A DNA stretch of 64,000 bases, from positions 1,302,001-1,366,000 of the forward strand of contig NZ_FRFD01000003.1 of the NCBI RefSeq assembly GCF_900143645.1, given 5' to 3'. Each line of letters begins with the position of its first letter. Within the stretch, counting starts at the first letter, position 1. Below the pieces are notes generated by a model. The model was not told where the DNA came from. It did not search any database and saw only the letters and a list, made by a program, of their open reading frames with translations. The position numbers were made by a program, and so were the translations under genes. Shown one piece after another: positions 52,091-60,203 of the stretch. The stretch comes from Anaerocolumna xylanovorans DSM 12503. Lineage in GTDB: Bacteria; Bacillota; Clostridia; Lachnospirales; Lachnospiraceae.

Positions 52091-53437
52091 CTAAAATCCA
52101 AAGGGCATCTTAAATTTGCCTTTTTTCATACCCTTAGAGCCCATCATACCGGACATCTGCTTCATCATCTTTTTCATCTGGTCAAATTGCTTTACTACCT
52201 TGTTTACTTCGCTGATGTCAACGCCTGCTCCCAGGGCAATCCTCTTTTTTCTGGAAGGATTTAAAATATCGGGATTCGCTCTTTCCGCCTTTGTCATGGA
52301 ATAAATAATGGCCTCCACTCCGCCGAATGCATCATCATCAACTTCAACGTCTTTTAACTGGCTTCCCATACCGGGCATCATCTTAAGGATATCATTGATA
52401 CCGCCCATTTTTTTAATCTGCTGTAACTGATCCAGATAGTCATTAAAGTCAAATTCCGCTTTTTTTAACTTCTTTTCCAGCTGTTTGGCTTTTTCCTCAT
52501 CAAAATCTGCCTGGGCTTTATCTATCAGTGTCAGGATATCTCCCATGCCAAGGATTCTGGAAGCCATACGGTCAGGGTAAAACTGCTCTAAATCTGATAG
52601 TTTCTCTCCCATACCTGCATAGAGAATGGGGCGCCCTGTTACTGCCCTGATAGAAAGTGCTGCACCGCCTCTGGTATCACCGTCAAGCTTGGTAAGAATA
52701 ACACCGTCAATACCAATTTTATTCTGGAAATGCTCTGCTACATTGACAGCATCCTGACCAGTCATGGAATCGACTACCAGAATGGTCTGGTGAACCTGTA
52801 TATTCTCTTTGATCTCAATGAGCTCATTCATCATGTCTTCATCAATATGAAGACGTCCTGCGGTATCCAGGATTACCACATTCATATTATTGCTCCTGGC
52901 ATGCTCTAAGGCAGCCTTTGCAATATTAACGGGCTTATGTTTATCTCCCATGGAGAAAACAGGTACTCCCTGCTTATCGCCGTTTATCCTTAACTGCTCG
53001 ATAGCAGCCGGACGGTAGATATCACAGGCAGCTAAAAGAGGTCTCTTGCCCTTTGCCTTAAACTTTCCGGCGAGCTTTGCCGTGGTAGTCGTTTTACCGG
53101 CACCTTGTAAACCGCACATCATAATAACCGTAATTTCATTACCGGGCTTAAAAGAAATTTCCGTAGTCTCGGAGCCCATGAGATTTACCATCTCTTCGTT
53201 TACTATCTTAATAACCATCTGTCCGGGAGTAAGGCTTGACATAACATCCTGCCCTACGGCACGCTCCTGAACGGTCTTGATAAAGTTCTTAACCACCTTA
53301 AAGTTAACATCAGCTTCTAACAAAGCCATCTTAACTTCCTTTAACGCGGTGGCAACATCCGCTTCGCTTAAGCGTCCCTTGCCTCTAAGGTTCTTAAATA
53401 CGTTTTGTAATTTTTCAGAAAGGCTGTCAAATGCCAT
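52091..53437 (-). CDS. ffh: Signal recognition particle protein Ffh
   Basis: A 448-residue SRP54 GTPase that targets nascent membrane and secreted proteins. The N-domain is at 1-90. The G-domain has G1 GLQGAGKTTT, G3 DTAGRLHID and G4 TKLDGDTRGG. The methionine-rich M-domain spans about 300-448 (MMPGMGSQ, MKKMMKQMSGMMG). It follows ylxM by 60 nt. Confidence 0.98.
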   Translation of the reverse strand: MAFDSLSEKLQNVFKNLRGKGRLSEADVATALKEVKMALLEADVNFKVVKNFIKTVQERAVGQDVMSSLTPGQMVIKIVNEEMVNLMGSETTEISFKPGNEITVIMMCGLQGAGKTTTTAKLAGKFKAKGKRPLLAACDIYRPAAIEQLRINGDKQGVPVFSMGDKHKPVNIAKAALEHARSNNMNVVILDTAGRLHIDEDMMNELIEIKENIQVHQTILVVDSMTGQDAVNVAEHFQNKIGIDGVILTKLDGDTRGGAALSIRAVTGRPILYAGMGEKLSDLEQFYPDRMASRILGMGDILTLIDKAQADFDEEKAKQLEKKLKKAEFDFNDYLDQLQQIKKMGGINDILKMMPGMGSQLKDVEVDDDAFGGVEAIIYSMTKAERANPDILNPSRKKRIALGAGVDISEVNKVVKQFDQMKKMMKQMSGMMGSKGMKKGKFKMPFGF

Positions 53438-53497
53438 CCGGGAACCTCCTGCTTACATTCATCTCCAGATTTTCATAGTCCAAAATCAGATTGTTTA

Positions 53498-53869
53498 CTA
53501 TAGCACTTCTATCATATTTCTTGAAAGGGCAAGAACCTTTTCAAGGGTATCTTCCCTGTATTCCGTTTTTAACTCTGCAGCCAGACTGTGTATCTCTTCT
53601 GCCATCTGCCTGGTAGTCTCAAATTTATGAATCAGTCCAAGCTTTTCTTCATAATCCGTAAGGTGCTTCGAACATCTCTTAACAATGTCATATACCCCTT
53701 GCCTGCTGATTCCCTGCTCCTGTGCAATCTCTCCCAGGGAAAGATCATTTAAGATATAATCCTCAAATATCTGTTTATTATGGTTTTTTAACAGCTCTCC
53801 GTAAAAATCATAGAGAAGTGATAAATATACTTTTTCCTGCAGCTTCTGGCTGATATCTGTATTATCCAT
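53498..53869 (-). CDS. ylxM: YlxM family SRP-associated DNA/RNA-binding protein
   Basis: A 123-residue helix-turn-helix protein (SLGEIAQEQGISRQGVYDIVKR), of the sigma-70 region 4-like type, encoded before ffh in most Firmicutes and linked to SRP function. The frame is open to 53917, but the extra 16 codons come from a stem-loop repeat. The ATG at 53869 gives the family start MDNTDISQKLQEK. Its Shine-Dalgarno (GGGTG, 5 nt away) is supplied by the edge of that repeat. Confidence 0.95.
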   Translation of the reverse strand: MDNTDISQKLQEKVYLSLLYDFYGELLKNHNKQIFEDYILNDLSLGEIAQEQGISRQGVYDIVKRCSKHLTDYEEKLGLIHKFETTRQMAEEIHSLAAELKTEYREDTLEKVLALSRNMIEVL

Positions 53870-53876
53870 AAAAACA

Positions 53877-54034
53877 CCCATGCATAAAACATCTGCTGGC
53901 AGATGTTTTACTGCCATAAATAAGAAGTGAAAATTGCTTTCTATTTTTCACATTAACACCCATGCATTTCGCAAGTTTACTTGCGAAACTGCCCAGATAG
54001 AAAGTGAAAAATGCTTTTTATTTTTCACATTAAC
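53877..54034 (-). repeat. Two tandem stem-loop repeat units upstream of ylxM (copies A and B)
   Basis: Each unit, 82 nt apart, starts on the plus strand with CCCATGCAT (53877 and 53959), continues with a perfect palindrome (AAAACATCTG/CAGATGTTTT; TTCGCAAG/CTTGCGAA), then ACTGCC and CATAAATA or CAGATAG. Each ends with an AGTGAAAA/TTTTTCAC stem and ATTAACA. Borders are conserved while palindromes differ. Confidence 0.75.
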
Positions 54035-54067
54035 ACCACCTGTAAAGTTTTTTTCTTTACAGGTGGT
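54035..54067 (-). promoter_or_regulatory. Perfect 13-bp stem-loop at the 5' end of the ylxM-ffh transcript
   Basis: ACCACCTGTAAAG and CTTTACAGGTGGT with a 7-nt loop begin directly after the -10 box, so the transcript would start within this stem. There is no U-tract. A 5' mRNA stabiliser or an operator is likely. Confidence 0.7.
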
Positions 54068-54096
54068 AGTATATCTGATTATGATATGTTTGTCAA
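54068..54096 (-). promoter_or_regulatory. Sigma-A promoter of the ylxM-ffh operon
   Basis: TTGACA, 17 bp, TATACT on the minus strand. It gives a leader of about 190 nt made of the 5' stem-loop and both repeat units. Confidence 0.88.
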
Positions 54097-54144
54097 GAAT
54101 TTTTTATTAAAATCCCTTCCGGTAAGTACTTAAGGCATACAAAA

Positions 54145-55131
54145 TTACTGCATCAGCAAATCAGTCAAGGCATCGAAGGATATTTCATTTACACTTTCAA
54201 GCATACTTATGATATCCTGTCCAAAACTTCCATCACTGGAATAAGCCCCGCTGATTCCGCAGGCCATCGCTCCTATCGTGTCTGTATCTCCTCCTATGTT
54301 CGCAGCATATTCAGCACACAGCAGCGGATTTCCCTTTGCCAGATAGAACAGTGCTGCCGCCGCGGGAATACTTTCTGTTGACGATATCCCCGTCCCAATA
54401 TAGTTATATATGTTTTTTAATGCTTCCGCAACAGAAAAATTATCTGCAAAATATTTTCCCATCTCCATTCTGGCTGTTATGGAAGGCTCTCCCGTTGAAT
54501 TCCCATAATGCCTTCCTTTTTCGGCCATTTTTTTCATATACTCATATATATTGCCGATATTACGTTCTCCATGAACTGCAATGGCACCTCCGGCGGCAAT
54601 AGCAACTGCCGCACTTATGGCAGGAGAGGTATAATGTGTTGGCATGCAAAGCTTTACAACCTCTTTTATTAATCTTTCTTCCTCTATGCCACCGTCCGTA
54701 ATCCCTGCCTTAAGACCGATCGGAAGTATTTTCATTGCAGCCCCGTTTGTTACTCCCATTTTTCCGGTTTCCTCCATTGGCACTCCCTTTTCCAGAAGCT
54801 CTATAGCCTTGGCAGTACTTGGCCCAACTACTGCCTGGCTTTTGGACGATTCTTTTATCCATTTTTTAAGCTTTTGAATAAACAGTTTCGCATCTACTCT
54901 CCCCTGGTTTTCTGCCAGCATTTCAATTACAAGAATAGTATTTATCGTGTCATCGGTTACTTCTCCCCTTTTTAACCCGGCTGAAATAGAATTTTCCGGA
55001 TGTCCGGGAAGAAACTTTTCGATCTTTCCGAACTTTTCTCTGATTTTTTCCGGCGGCCACATTTCAGCAGGCATTCCAAAAGCATCTCCATAGGCCACTC
55101 CTATCAATGCTCCCTTAACTCTCTTTATCAT
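54145..55131 (-). CDS. ADP-ribosylglycohydrolase (DraG) family protein, short form
   Basis: A 328-residue all-helical metal-dependent hydrolase of the DraG/ARH family, which cleaves N- or O-glycosidic bonds of ADP-ribosyl or related ribosyl groups. Both magnesium-binding motifs are intact: GVAYGDAFGMPAE and VTDDT near the N-terminus, and GGDTDTIGAMACGI near residue 275. The ATG at 55131 has AAGGGGG upstream. It is the last gene of the sugar locus. Because the locus is a nutrient importer, a role on an imported ribosyl compound is more likely than reversal of protein ADP-ribosylation. Confidence 0.9.
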   Translation of the reverse strand: MIKRVKGALIGVAYGDAFGMPAEMWPPEKIREKFGKIEKFLPGHPENSISAGLKRGEVTDDTINTILVIEMLAENQGRVDAKLFIQKLKKWIKESSKSQAVVGPSTAKAIELLEKGVPMEETGKMGVTNGAAMKILPIGLKAGITDGGIEEERLIKEVVKLCMPTHYTSPAISAAVAIAAGGAIAVHGERNIGNIYEYMKKMAEKGRHYGNSTGEPSITARMEMGKYFADNFSVAEALKNIYNYIGTGISSTESIPAAAALFYLAKGNPLLCAEYAANIGGDTDTIGAMACGISGAYSSDGSFGQDIISMLESVNEISFDALTDLLMQ

Positions 55132-55183
55132 TTCTGGTCCCCCTTCCATAATAACAAGCTCCTTTCGTGAATATCAAAACTTC

Positions 55184-56125
55184 TTAGCGGATATTTGCTT
55201 TCATATTTATAGCCTCTTCAAGTGTTGGTGTGTGTCTTGCTCCGATTCCGGTACAGGTATATCCGGCACATAGCGCAGCAAATTCCATTGACTCTTGTAT
55301 TGTCTCATTTTTCAGGCAATATTGATATAGGAAGGCTCCTATGTAAGAATCACCTGCTCCGGTCGTATCAATGGCATCAACCGGATAGATGGAAGCATAG
55401 TATGCTTTTCCCTGTTCATCATATGCAACCGAACCTTCTTTACCAAGAGTAAACAAAAGAATTCCTTTGCAATAATGCCTTAGGAATCCGGCACATTCTT
55501 CCAGGTTCGTTGTTCCGGTAAGCCCGTACAGCCCTTCTCTGCAGGGCGCAAAAACATCCACATATTGCAAGGCATCTAATATCTCATTTTTGGTAACCTT
55601 TAATCCTTCCATGGTTTCAAGACCTGCCTGCATATTGAATACTGTTTTTGCATCAGCCTCTTTCGCAGCCTTCAATGCCATAAGGGCCGCTTCTTTCGGA
55701 AGAAAATCCGTGTAAAATACTCTTGCTCTCTTAATGGACTGGATATTAATCTCTTCCGCCGAAAGTTCTAAAAATGCGTCTCCCATATTAAGCATTATAA
55801 ATTTTCGTCCTGCATCGTCTATTACTATTTCCGTATGAAGGGTTGTTTTTCCTTCCTTTATAATCATATCCGCTGTGCTTACTTTTTCCGCTTCCAGACT
55901 TTTTAGAACCTCTTTTCCAAGGTCATCATCCCCCACAGCACCAATGTAACCGCATTTTGCCGTAAGGCGTGACAGCTGGACAATAACATTTGTCCCGCTT
56001 CCTCCCGGCTGCTTACTATTGCTTCTCACCAGACAAAAGCCATCTTCTTTTGGCAGCATATCCACTTTCATTAAAACATCCATTGCCAGCGTTCCCAATC
56101 CGCATACATCTATTATTTTTTCCAT
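55184..56125 (-). CDS. PfkB-family carbohydrate kinase
   Basis: A 313-residue ribokinase-fold sugar kinase. The N-terminal PfkB signature is SKQPGGSGTNVIVQLSRL, and the C-terminal one with the catalytic Asp is DAIDTTGAGDSYIGAFLYQY. The remaining sequence is distant from the RbsK encoded at 61642, so the substrate may be another sugar or nucleoside. It lies after a terminator-like stem and 34 nt before the short DraG gene. Confidence 0.92.
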   Translation of the reverse strand: MEKIIDVCGLGTLAMDVLMKVDMLPKEDGFCLVRSNSKQPGGSGTNVIVQLSRLTAKCGYIGAVGDDDLGKEVLKSLEAEKVSTADMIIKEGKTTLHTEIVIDDAGRKFIMLNMGDAFLELSAEEINIQSIKRARVFYTDFLPKEAALMALKAAKEADAKTVFNMQAGLETMEGLKVTKNEILDALQYVDVFAPCREGLYGLTGTTNLEECAGFLRHYCKGILLFTLGKEGSVAYDEQGKAYYASIYPVDAIDTTGAGDSYIGAFLYQYCLKNETIQESMEFAALCAGYTCTGIGARHTPTLEEAINMKANIR

Positions 56126-56154
56126 AGGATATTCTTCCTTTCTTTTTTGTTTTC

Positions 56155-56187
56155 AAAAAGCGGACAGAATATTCCTACCCTGCCCGC
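56155..56187 (-). terminator. Terminator-like stem between the long DraG gene and the PfkB gene
   Basis: GCGGGCAG and CTGTCCGC (8 bp, one G-T pair, 12-nt loop), followed on the minus strand by five U residues. The two downstream genes would be expressed by read-through or from a promoter not seen. Confidence 0.75.
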
Positions 56188-56199
56188 CAGTAAATTGAC

Positions 56200-58341
56200 C
56201 TATTTTTCTGCTATTGTTATTCTTCTATACCGGGTATGGCTTCCGTTTTGTACGGAAACCCCAATGCCTCCCTTTAAGTATGGAGCATCTTCATCTTCAG
56301 CCACTAATATGCATTTGTCGTTTATTCTGGCTTCAATCCGGTTCCCCAAAACCACTACCTGTATCTTATATTCCTCCTGCTGCTTCCATTCAAATTCAGT
56401 TTCCGTAAGAATACGGTATCCATTTTCATTTTTAAGAATGGCTGCCTTGCCTTCCGGAAGAAGGCCCACTGCATAGGAACGTATGGCCCCCTGAACTCTT
56501 ACATTTACCATGTGGTGCTGTCCGGTAAGGGGTGTTAAGAAAAAGCCTGCGCTATAATTGTCCCAGTCATATTTTCCTGTATAAGCTTCTCCAAAGTCGG
56601 CACAGGAGATGTGCAATTGTCCCTGTTTAAGATACATAAGACCTTTTAGTCTTGTAAACTGGCTGATTTCTCTATGCAGTCCTGTCCAGAATTCTTCTTT
56701 TTCCTTCGTGAACTCAATAGAATATGCCGGCTTGCCATCCGCATATAAATCATCAATGATTCCTGTAAAATCAAATACCTGGGTATGGGTACCGTGTACA
56801 TGAAAGCATAGCCCTGCTTCCTTTATTAGTCCGCCTTCCAGACAGGGGATTTGAAAAGAAAGCTCTTTCCATTGTCCTTTCACCAGTTCAATTTTCTCCC
56901 CTTCGTATATAGTACCGGAATGAGCCTCCAGCACATAAAGGCTCACAGCTGCTTCACAGCTGTATTCCGGCAGGTATGCACTTCCATGGAGTACCTGTCC
57001 CGGATATATTACCGGCGAAAAGCAGGGGTCATACCTGCTGTCATGAAAATCAGCCGGTTCATAATATGTCTTTTTATATACATATATATTTTCTCCAGGT
57101 TCCATCGGCTTAACTGTAAATTTTAAAGCTCTTAAGCCTGTATACGCTGTTTCTTCCGTATTTGTTACTTCCCATTCCCTTTCCCTGCGCGCTCTTACAT
57201 CTAATCCGTCTGTGCGTACACGGATAGAATGGGTAGAACCAGGATATTCAAAATGGCAGCTGTCTATCTTTTTCATTATAATCGTGTTCCATGGTTCCGG
57301 TATTTCTTCCCCGGCTATAGCATATGCCAGTTTCGCAATATAGGATGCTCCAAAAGGAATATCCATAATATTCAACGAACCAATGACACTGGAGCATACC
57401 AGGAAATCATGAACAGGCTTCCTCCACTTTTCATACGGAATCCCATTCAAACCATTTCTTACGCCCATAATAGTAGCCACATTTCCAACATTACAGTCAG
57501 TATCCCACCCACACATATTACAAATAGTCAAGGTTTTCGAAAAATCACCTTCACCATATAAAAGTGCCAGAATCATCACTGCTATATTAGGAATAATGTG
57601 GCAGTTTCCCGGATATCTGTCATATCCGAAGTTTTCATAAATGTACCTGAAGCACTCTCTCCAATCAGCAGGATGGTTCTCATAGTATTCCATAACCGCC
57701 TGTACAACTCTTGCATATTCACAATCCTCCGGAATATAAGAAAGTCCTTTTTGAATAATTTTTTTAATATCTTTTTCTTCAAAAGCAGCACTGATACAAA
57801 CAGCTACAAAAATGCCGCCGTATATGCCATTGCCGCCATGTGTTACACTTGCTGCCTCTCTGGCATATTTTGCTGCCAGGTCGGTATTTCCGGGAGCTAC
57901 CAGTCCCCATGTATCAATGAATATCTGTCCGCCGATTTGTTCTGCAACGGCACTTCCATTTTGCTCAATACTGCCGCTTCTTGGAGCCGGTATTCCATTT
58001 CTGATGTTTAAGTACGCCGTATGTTCTGTAGAAGTGCCATAACCGCCCCACCAGAAAAATCCATGTTCAAAAGGAGCATAGTTTAGCAGTGCATCTGCTA
58101 CATCCTGGGCCTTTAAGTCAAATCCATTCCGTCCGTCTTCTAAAGCTCTTAAAAAGAAAAGGGGCACATTGCTGTCGTCGTCTGCTGCAAAGTCCCGGTA
58201 ATCTACCGGATAACCCTCCATTTCGCCATATATATTCTTTATTTTATCATAAGTCCATCCTTCAATGGGCGCTCCAAGACGAATCCCGATTATTTTTGCC
58301 AGCCAGCCGGCGTATATCCCCTCGATATATTCTGTTTTCAT
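56200..58341 (-). CDS. ADP-ribosylglycohydrolase-family protein, long form with C-terminal beta-sandwich domains
   Basis: A 713-residue cytoplasmic protein. Residues 1-350 form a DraG-fold domain: GIRLGAPIEGW, AADDDSNVPLF in place of the TDDT motif, and MCGWDTDCNVGNVATIMG in place of GGDTDT, so the metal ligands are largely kept in variant form. Residues about 365-560 and 560-713 look like two beta-sandwich, carbohydrate-binding-like domains (HFEYPGSTHSIRVRTDG; the YSAGFFLTPLTGQH stretch; VLGNRIEARINDK). No signal peptide is present. The architecture suggests hydrolysis of a glycosidic bond in an imported compound. The exact substrate is unknown. Confidence 0.86.
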   Translation of the reverse strand: MKTEYIEGIYAGWLAKIIGIRLGAPIEGWTYDKIKNIYGEMEGYPVDYRDFAADDDSNVPLFFLRALEDGRNGFDLKAQDVADALLNYAPFEHGFFWWGGYGTSTEHTAYLNIRNGIPAPRSGSIEQNGSAVAEQIGGQIFIDTWGLVAPGNTDLAAKYAREAASVTHGGNGIYGGIFVAVCISAAFEEKDIKKIIQKGLSYIPEDCEYARVVQAVMEYYENHPADWRECFRYIYENFGYDRYPGNCHIIPNIAVMILALLYGEGDFSKTLTICNMCGWDTDCNVGNVATIMGVRNGLNGIPYEKWRKPVHDFLVCSSVIGSLNIMDIPFGASYIAKLAYAIAGEEIPEPWNTIIMKKIDSCHFEYPGSTHSIRVRTDGLDVRARREREWEVTNTEETAYTGLRALKFTVKPMEPGENIYVYKKTYYEPADFHDSRYDPCFSPVIYPGQVLHGSAYLPEYSCEAAVSLYVLEAHSGTIYEGEKIELVKGQWKELSFQIPCLEGGLIKEAGLCFHVHGTHTQVFDFTGIIDDLYADGKPAYSIEFTKEKEEFWTGLHREISQFTRLKGLMYLKQGQLHISCADFGEAYTGKYDWDNYSAGFFLTPLTGQHHMVNVRVQGAIRSYAVGLLPEGKAAILKNENGYRILTETEFEWKQQEEYKIQVVVLGNRIEARINDKCILVAEDEDAPYLKGGIGVSVQNGSHTRYRRITIAEK

Positions 58342-58370
58342 ATATTTTTCACTCCTTTCTTTCTGCCTAG

Positions 58371-59219
58371 TTAACCTTTTACACTTCCGCTGGTCATACC
58401 TTCGATAAATTTTCTGCTTAAAAATAAATATAATGCAATAACCGGAGCAATTGTAATTACACTGGCCGTATAAATTCTTGCCATATTTGATCCATATTCC
58501 CCTGTGAATTTTACAAAACGCGTTGCAACCAGTTTAAGACTTTCTGTTGTTATAAAGGTATTAGACCAGAGAAATTCATTCCATACACTGACAAATACCA
58601 GAATTGCTATTGTAAGAAACATGGACCTTGCAATTGGCAGCGTTATTTTCAGTAAACTGTCCAGCTCGCTGCATCCGTCTATCTTAGCGGCTTCCTCCAG
58701 CTCCCTTGGAATTCCTGCCAGAAAGGTCCGAAGCAAAAGCATGTTAAATGGTATCTGCATGGCCGTATAGACAATAATAAGGCTCCATCTTGTGTCTACC
58801 AGCCCCATTTTATTCATGACAAAATAATCCGGTACTATATAGAGGAATCCAGGCAATGAAATCGCTACAAAGAAATAAGCTGTAAAAAAGCCCTTCAATC
58901 GAAAATTCAGCTTACTGATTGCATATGCGCCTAACCCCACCACCACAAGAACAGCAATAATGACTATAAATGCCGTTAAAAAGCTGTTAAAGTAAGCTTG
59001 CCCATAACCGCCGATCAGCCAGGTATCCTTATAATTATTAAATACCCATTTTTGCGGTAATCCAAGAGGCATGATTTTACATTCCCTATCCGTTCTGAAA
59101 GAATTCAAAAATACCTGTATCAGAGGAACGGCTGCAAATATTGCCATGAGCAGCAAAAATATTCTTTTAATGATAAATGAAATCTGATATCCCTTGCGTT
59201 TTCTGATTCCATTACTCAT
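58371..59219 (-). CDS. Carbohydrate ABC transporter permease, MalG/LacG type
   Basis: A 282-residue permease with six helices and the EAA loop EEAAKIDGCSELDSLLKITLP. The C-terminus FIEGMTSGSVKG is typical. The ATG at 59219 with AAAGGAGG is used, overlapping the partner permease by 8 nt. It forms the membrane channel with the subunit encoded at 59212-60096. No ATPase gene is present locally, so a shared MsmX-type ATPase is expected. Confidence 0.93.
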   Translation of the reverse strand: MSNGIRKRKGYQISFIIKRIFLLLMAIFAAVPLIQVFLNSFRTDRECKIMPLGLPQKWVFNNYKDTWLIGGYGQAYFNSFLTAFIVIIAVLVVVGLGAYAISKLNFRLKGFFTAYFFVAISLPGFLYIVPDYFVMNKMGLVDTRWSLIIVYTAMQIPFNMLLLRTFLAGIPRELEEAAKIDGCSELDSLLKITLPIARSMFLTIAILVFVSVWNEFLWSNTFITTESLKLVATRFVKFTGEYGSNMARIYTASVITIAPVIALYLFLSRKFIEGMTSGSVKG

Positions 59220-60096
59220 CTTCCATTCCTCCTTTTTTGCTGATATACTTCTGAAGAAAATATAAAAGCACACAAACACCGCTTTGAATTACGCATAGAG
59301 CATTTGCATAACCTGCCCTGTATTTCACAAATGCATTTTTATAAATATAAGTAGACATAATTTCTGTAGAATTAGCCGGACCGCCATTTGTCATTATATA
59401 TACATAATCAAAGGTTAGAAACGACCACATAATAGTCATGATTAATACAAAAGCAATAGTTTGTTTTATTCCTGGAATCGATACATGGAGCAGTTCCTGA
59501 AAACGGCTGGCTCCATCAACTCGGGCAGCTTCATATAATGTGGAATCCACCTGCTGCAACGCCCCCAAAAAGAGCACCAGTATAAATCCCCACCAATGCC
59601 AGTTATCCACAAAGGCAACTGAGTAAAGTGCTATTTTGGGATTTCCCAGCCATAAAACCTTTGCCAGGCCCTCCCAGCCTAATTTGTCAAAAACCTGATT
59701 TAAACCGTAATATGGATTCATATAGGCCGTCCATATTTTTCCTGCTACCGCTGCCGATATGATATATGGTATAAAATACACCGTCCGAAAGAACATCTGG
59801 GTCCGCCCCAGCTGGCTTACAATAATTGCTACAGTAAATCCCAGAATCAAAGGAACTGTAATGAATATAAGAAGCCACTGGATGTTATGCATTATAGATA
59901 ATTTTACAATAGAATCCTGGAATATCTCTTTAAAGTTCTTTATCCCGATAAATTTCGCATTCCCCATTCCGTTCCAGTCAAATAAAGACATCACCAGCGT
60001 ACTGAATGCCGGCGCCGTAACGATGGATACGTGGATTATAAATGCAGGGATAATAAATAGATATGGTACTACATGCCTTTTTTTAACTGAACTCAT
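59212..60096 (-). CDS. Carbohydrate ABC transporter permease, MalF/UgpA type
   Basis: A 294-residue permease with six helices and the EAA loop YEAARVDGASRFQELLHVSIPGI. The ATG at 60096 has AGGTGG upstream; the frame is open 15 codons further. It starts the permease pair downstream of the intercistronic hairpin at 60141. Confidence 0.93.
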   Translation of the reverse strand: MSSVKKRHVVPYLFIIPAFIIHVSIVTAPAFSTLVMSLFDWNGMGNAKFIGIKNFKEIFQDSIVKLSIMHNIQWLLIFITVPLILGFTVAIIVSQLGRTQMFFRTVYFIPYIISAAVAGKIWTAYMNPYYGLNQVFDKLGWEGLAKVLWLGNPKIALYSVAFVDNWHWWGFILVLFLGALQQVDSTLYEAARVDGASRFQELLHVSIPGIKQTIAFVLIMTIMWSFLTFDYVYIMTNGGPANSTEIMSTYIYKNAFVKYRAGYANALCVIQSGVCVLLYFLQKYISKKGGMEDE

Positions 60097-60140
60097 TTCG
60101 TCACCACCTGTTATGATTCTACTTTGTTCAAATAAAGGCA

Positions 60141-60178
60141 CCGCACAATTATATCCATACAGCTATTTAATTGTGCGG
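60141..60178 (-). other. Intercistronic stem-loop between the binding-protein and permease genes
   Basis: CCGCACAATTA and TAATTGTGCGG form a perfect 11-bp stem with a 16-nt loop, followed by CCTTTATTTG on the minus strand. Such stems after binding-protein genes protect the upstream mRNA and lower permease expression. Confidence 0.7.
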
Positions 60179-60203
60179 CAGCCCGAATAATTAGTCCTGC
60201 ATA

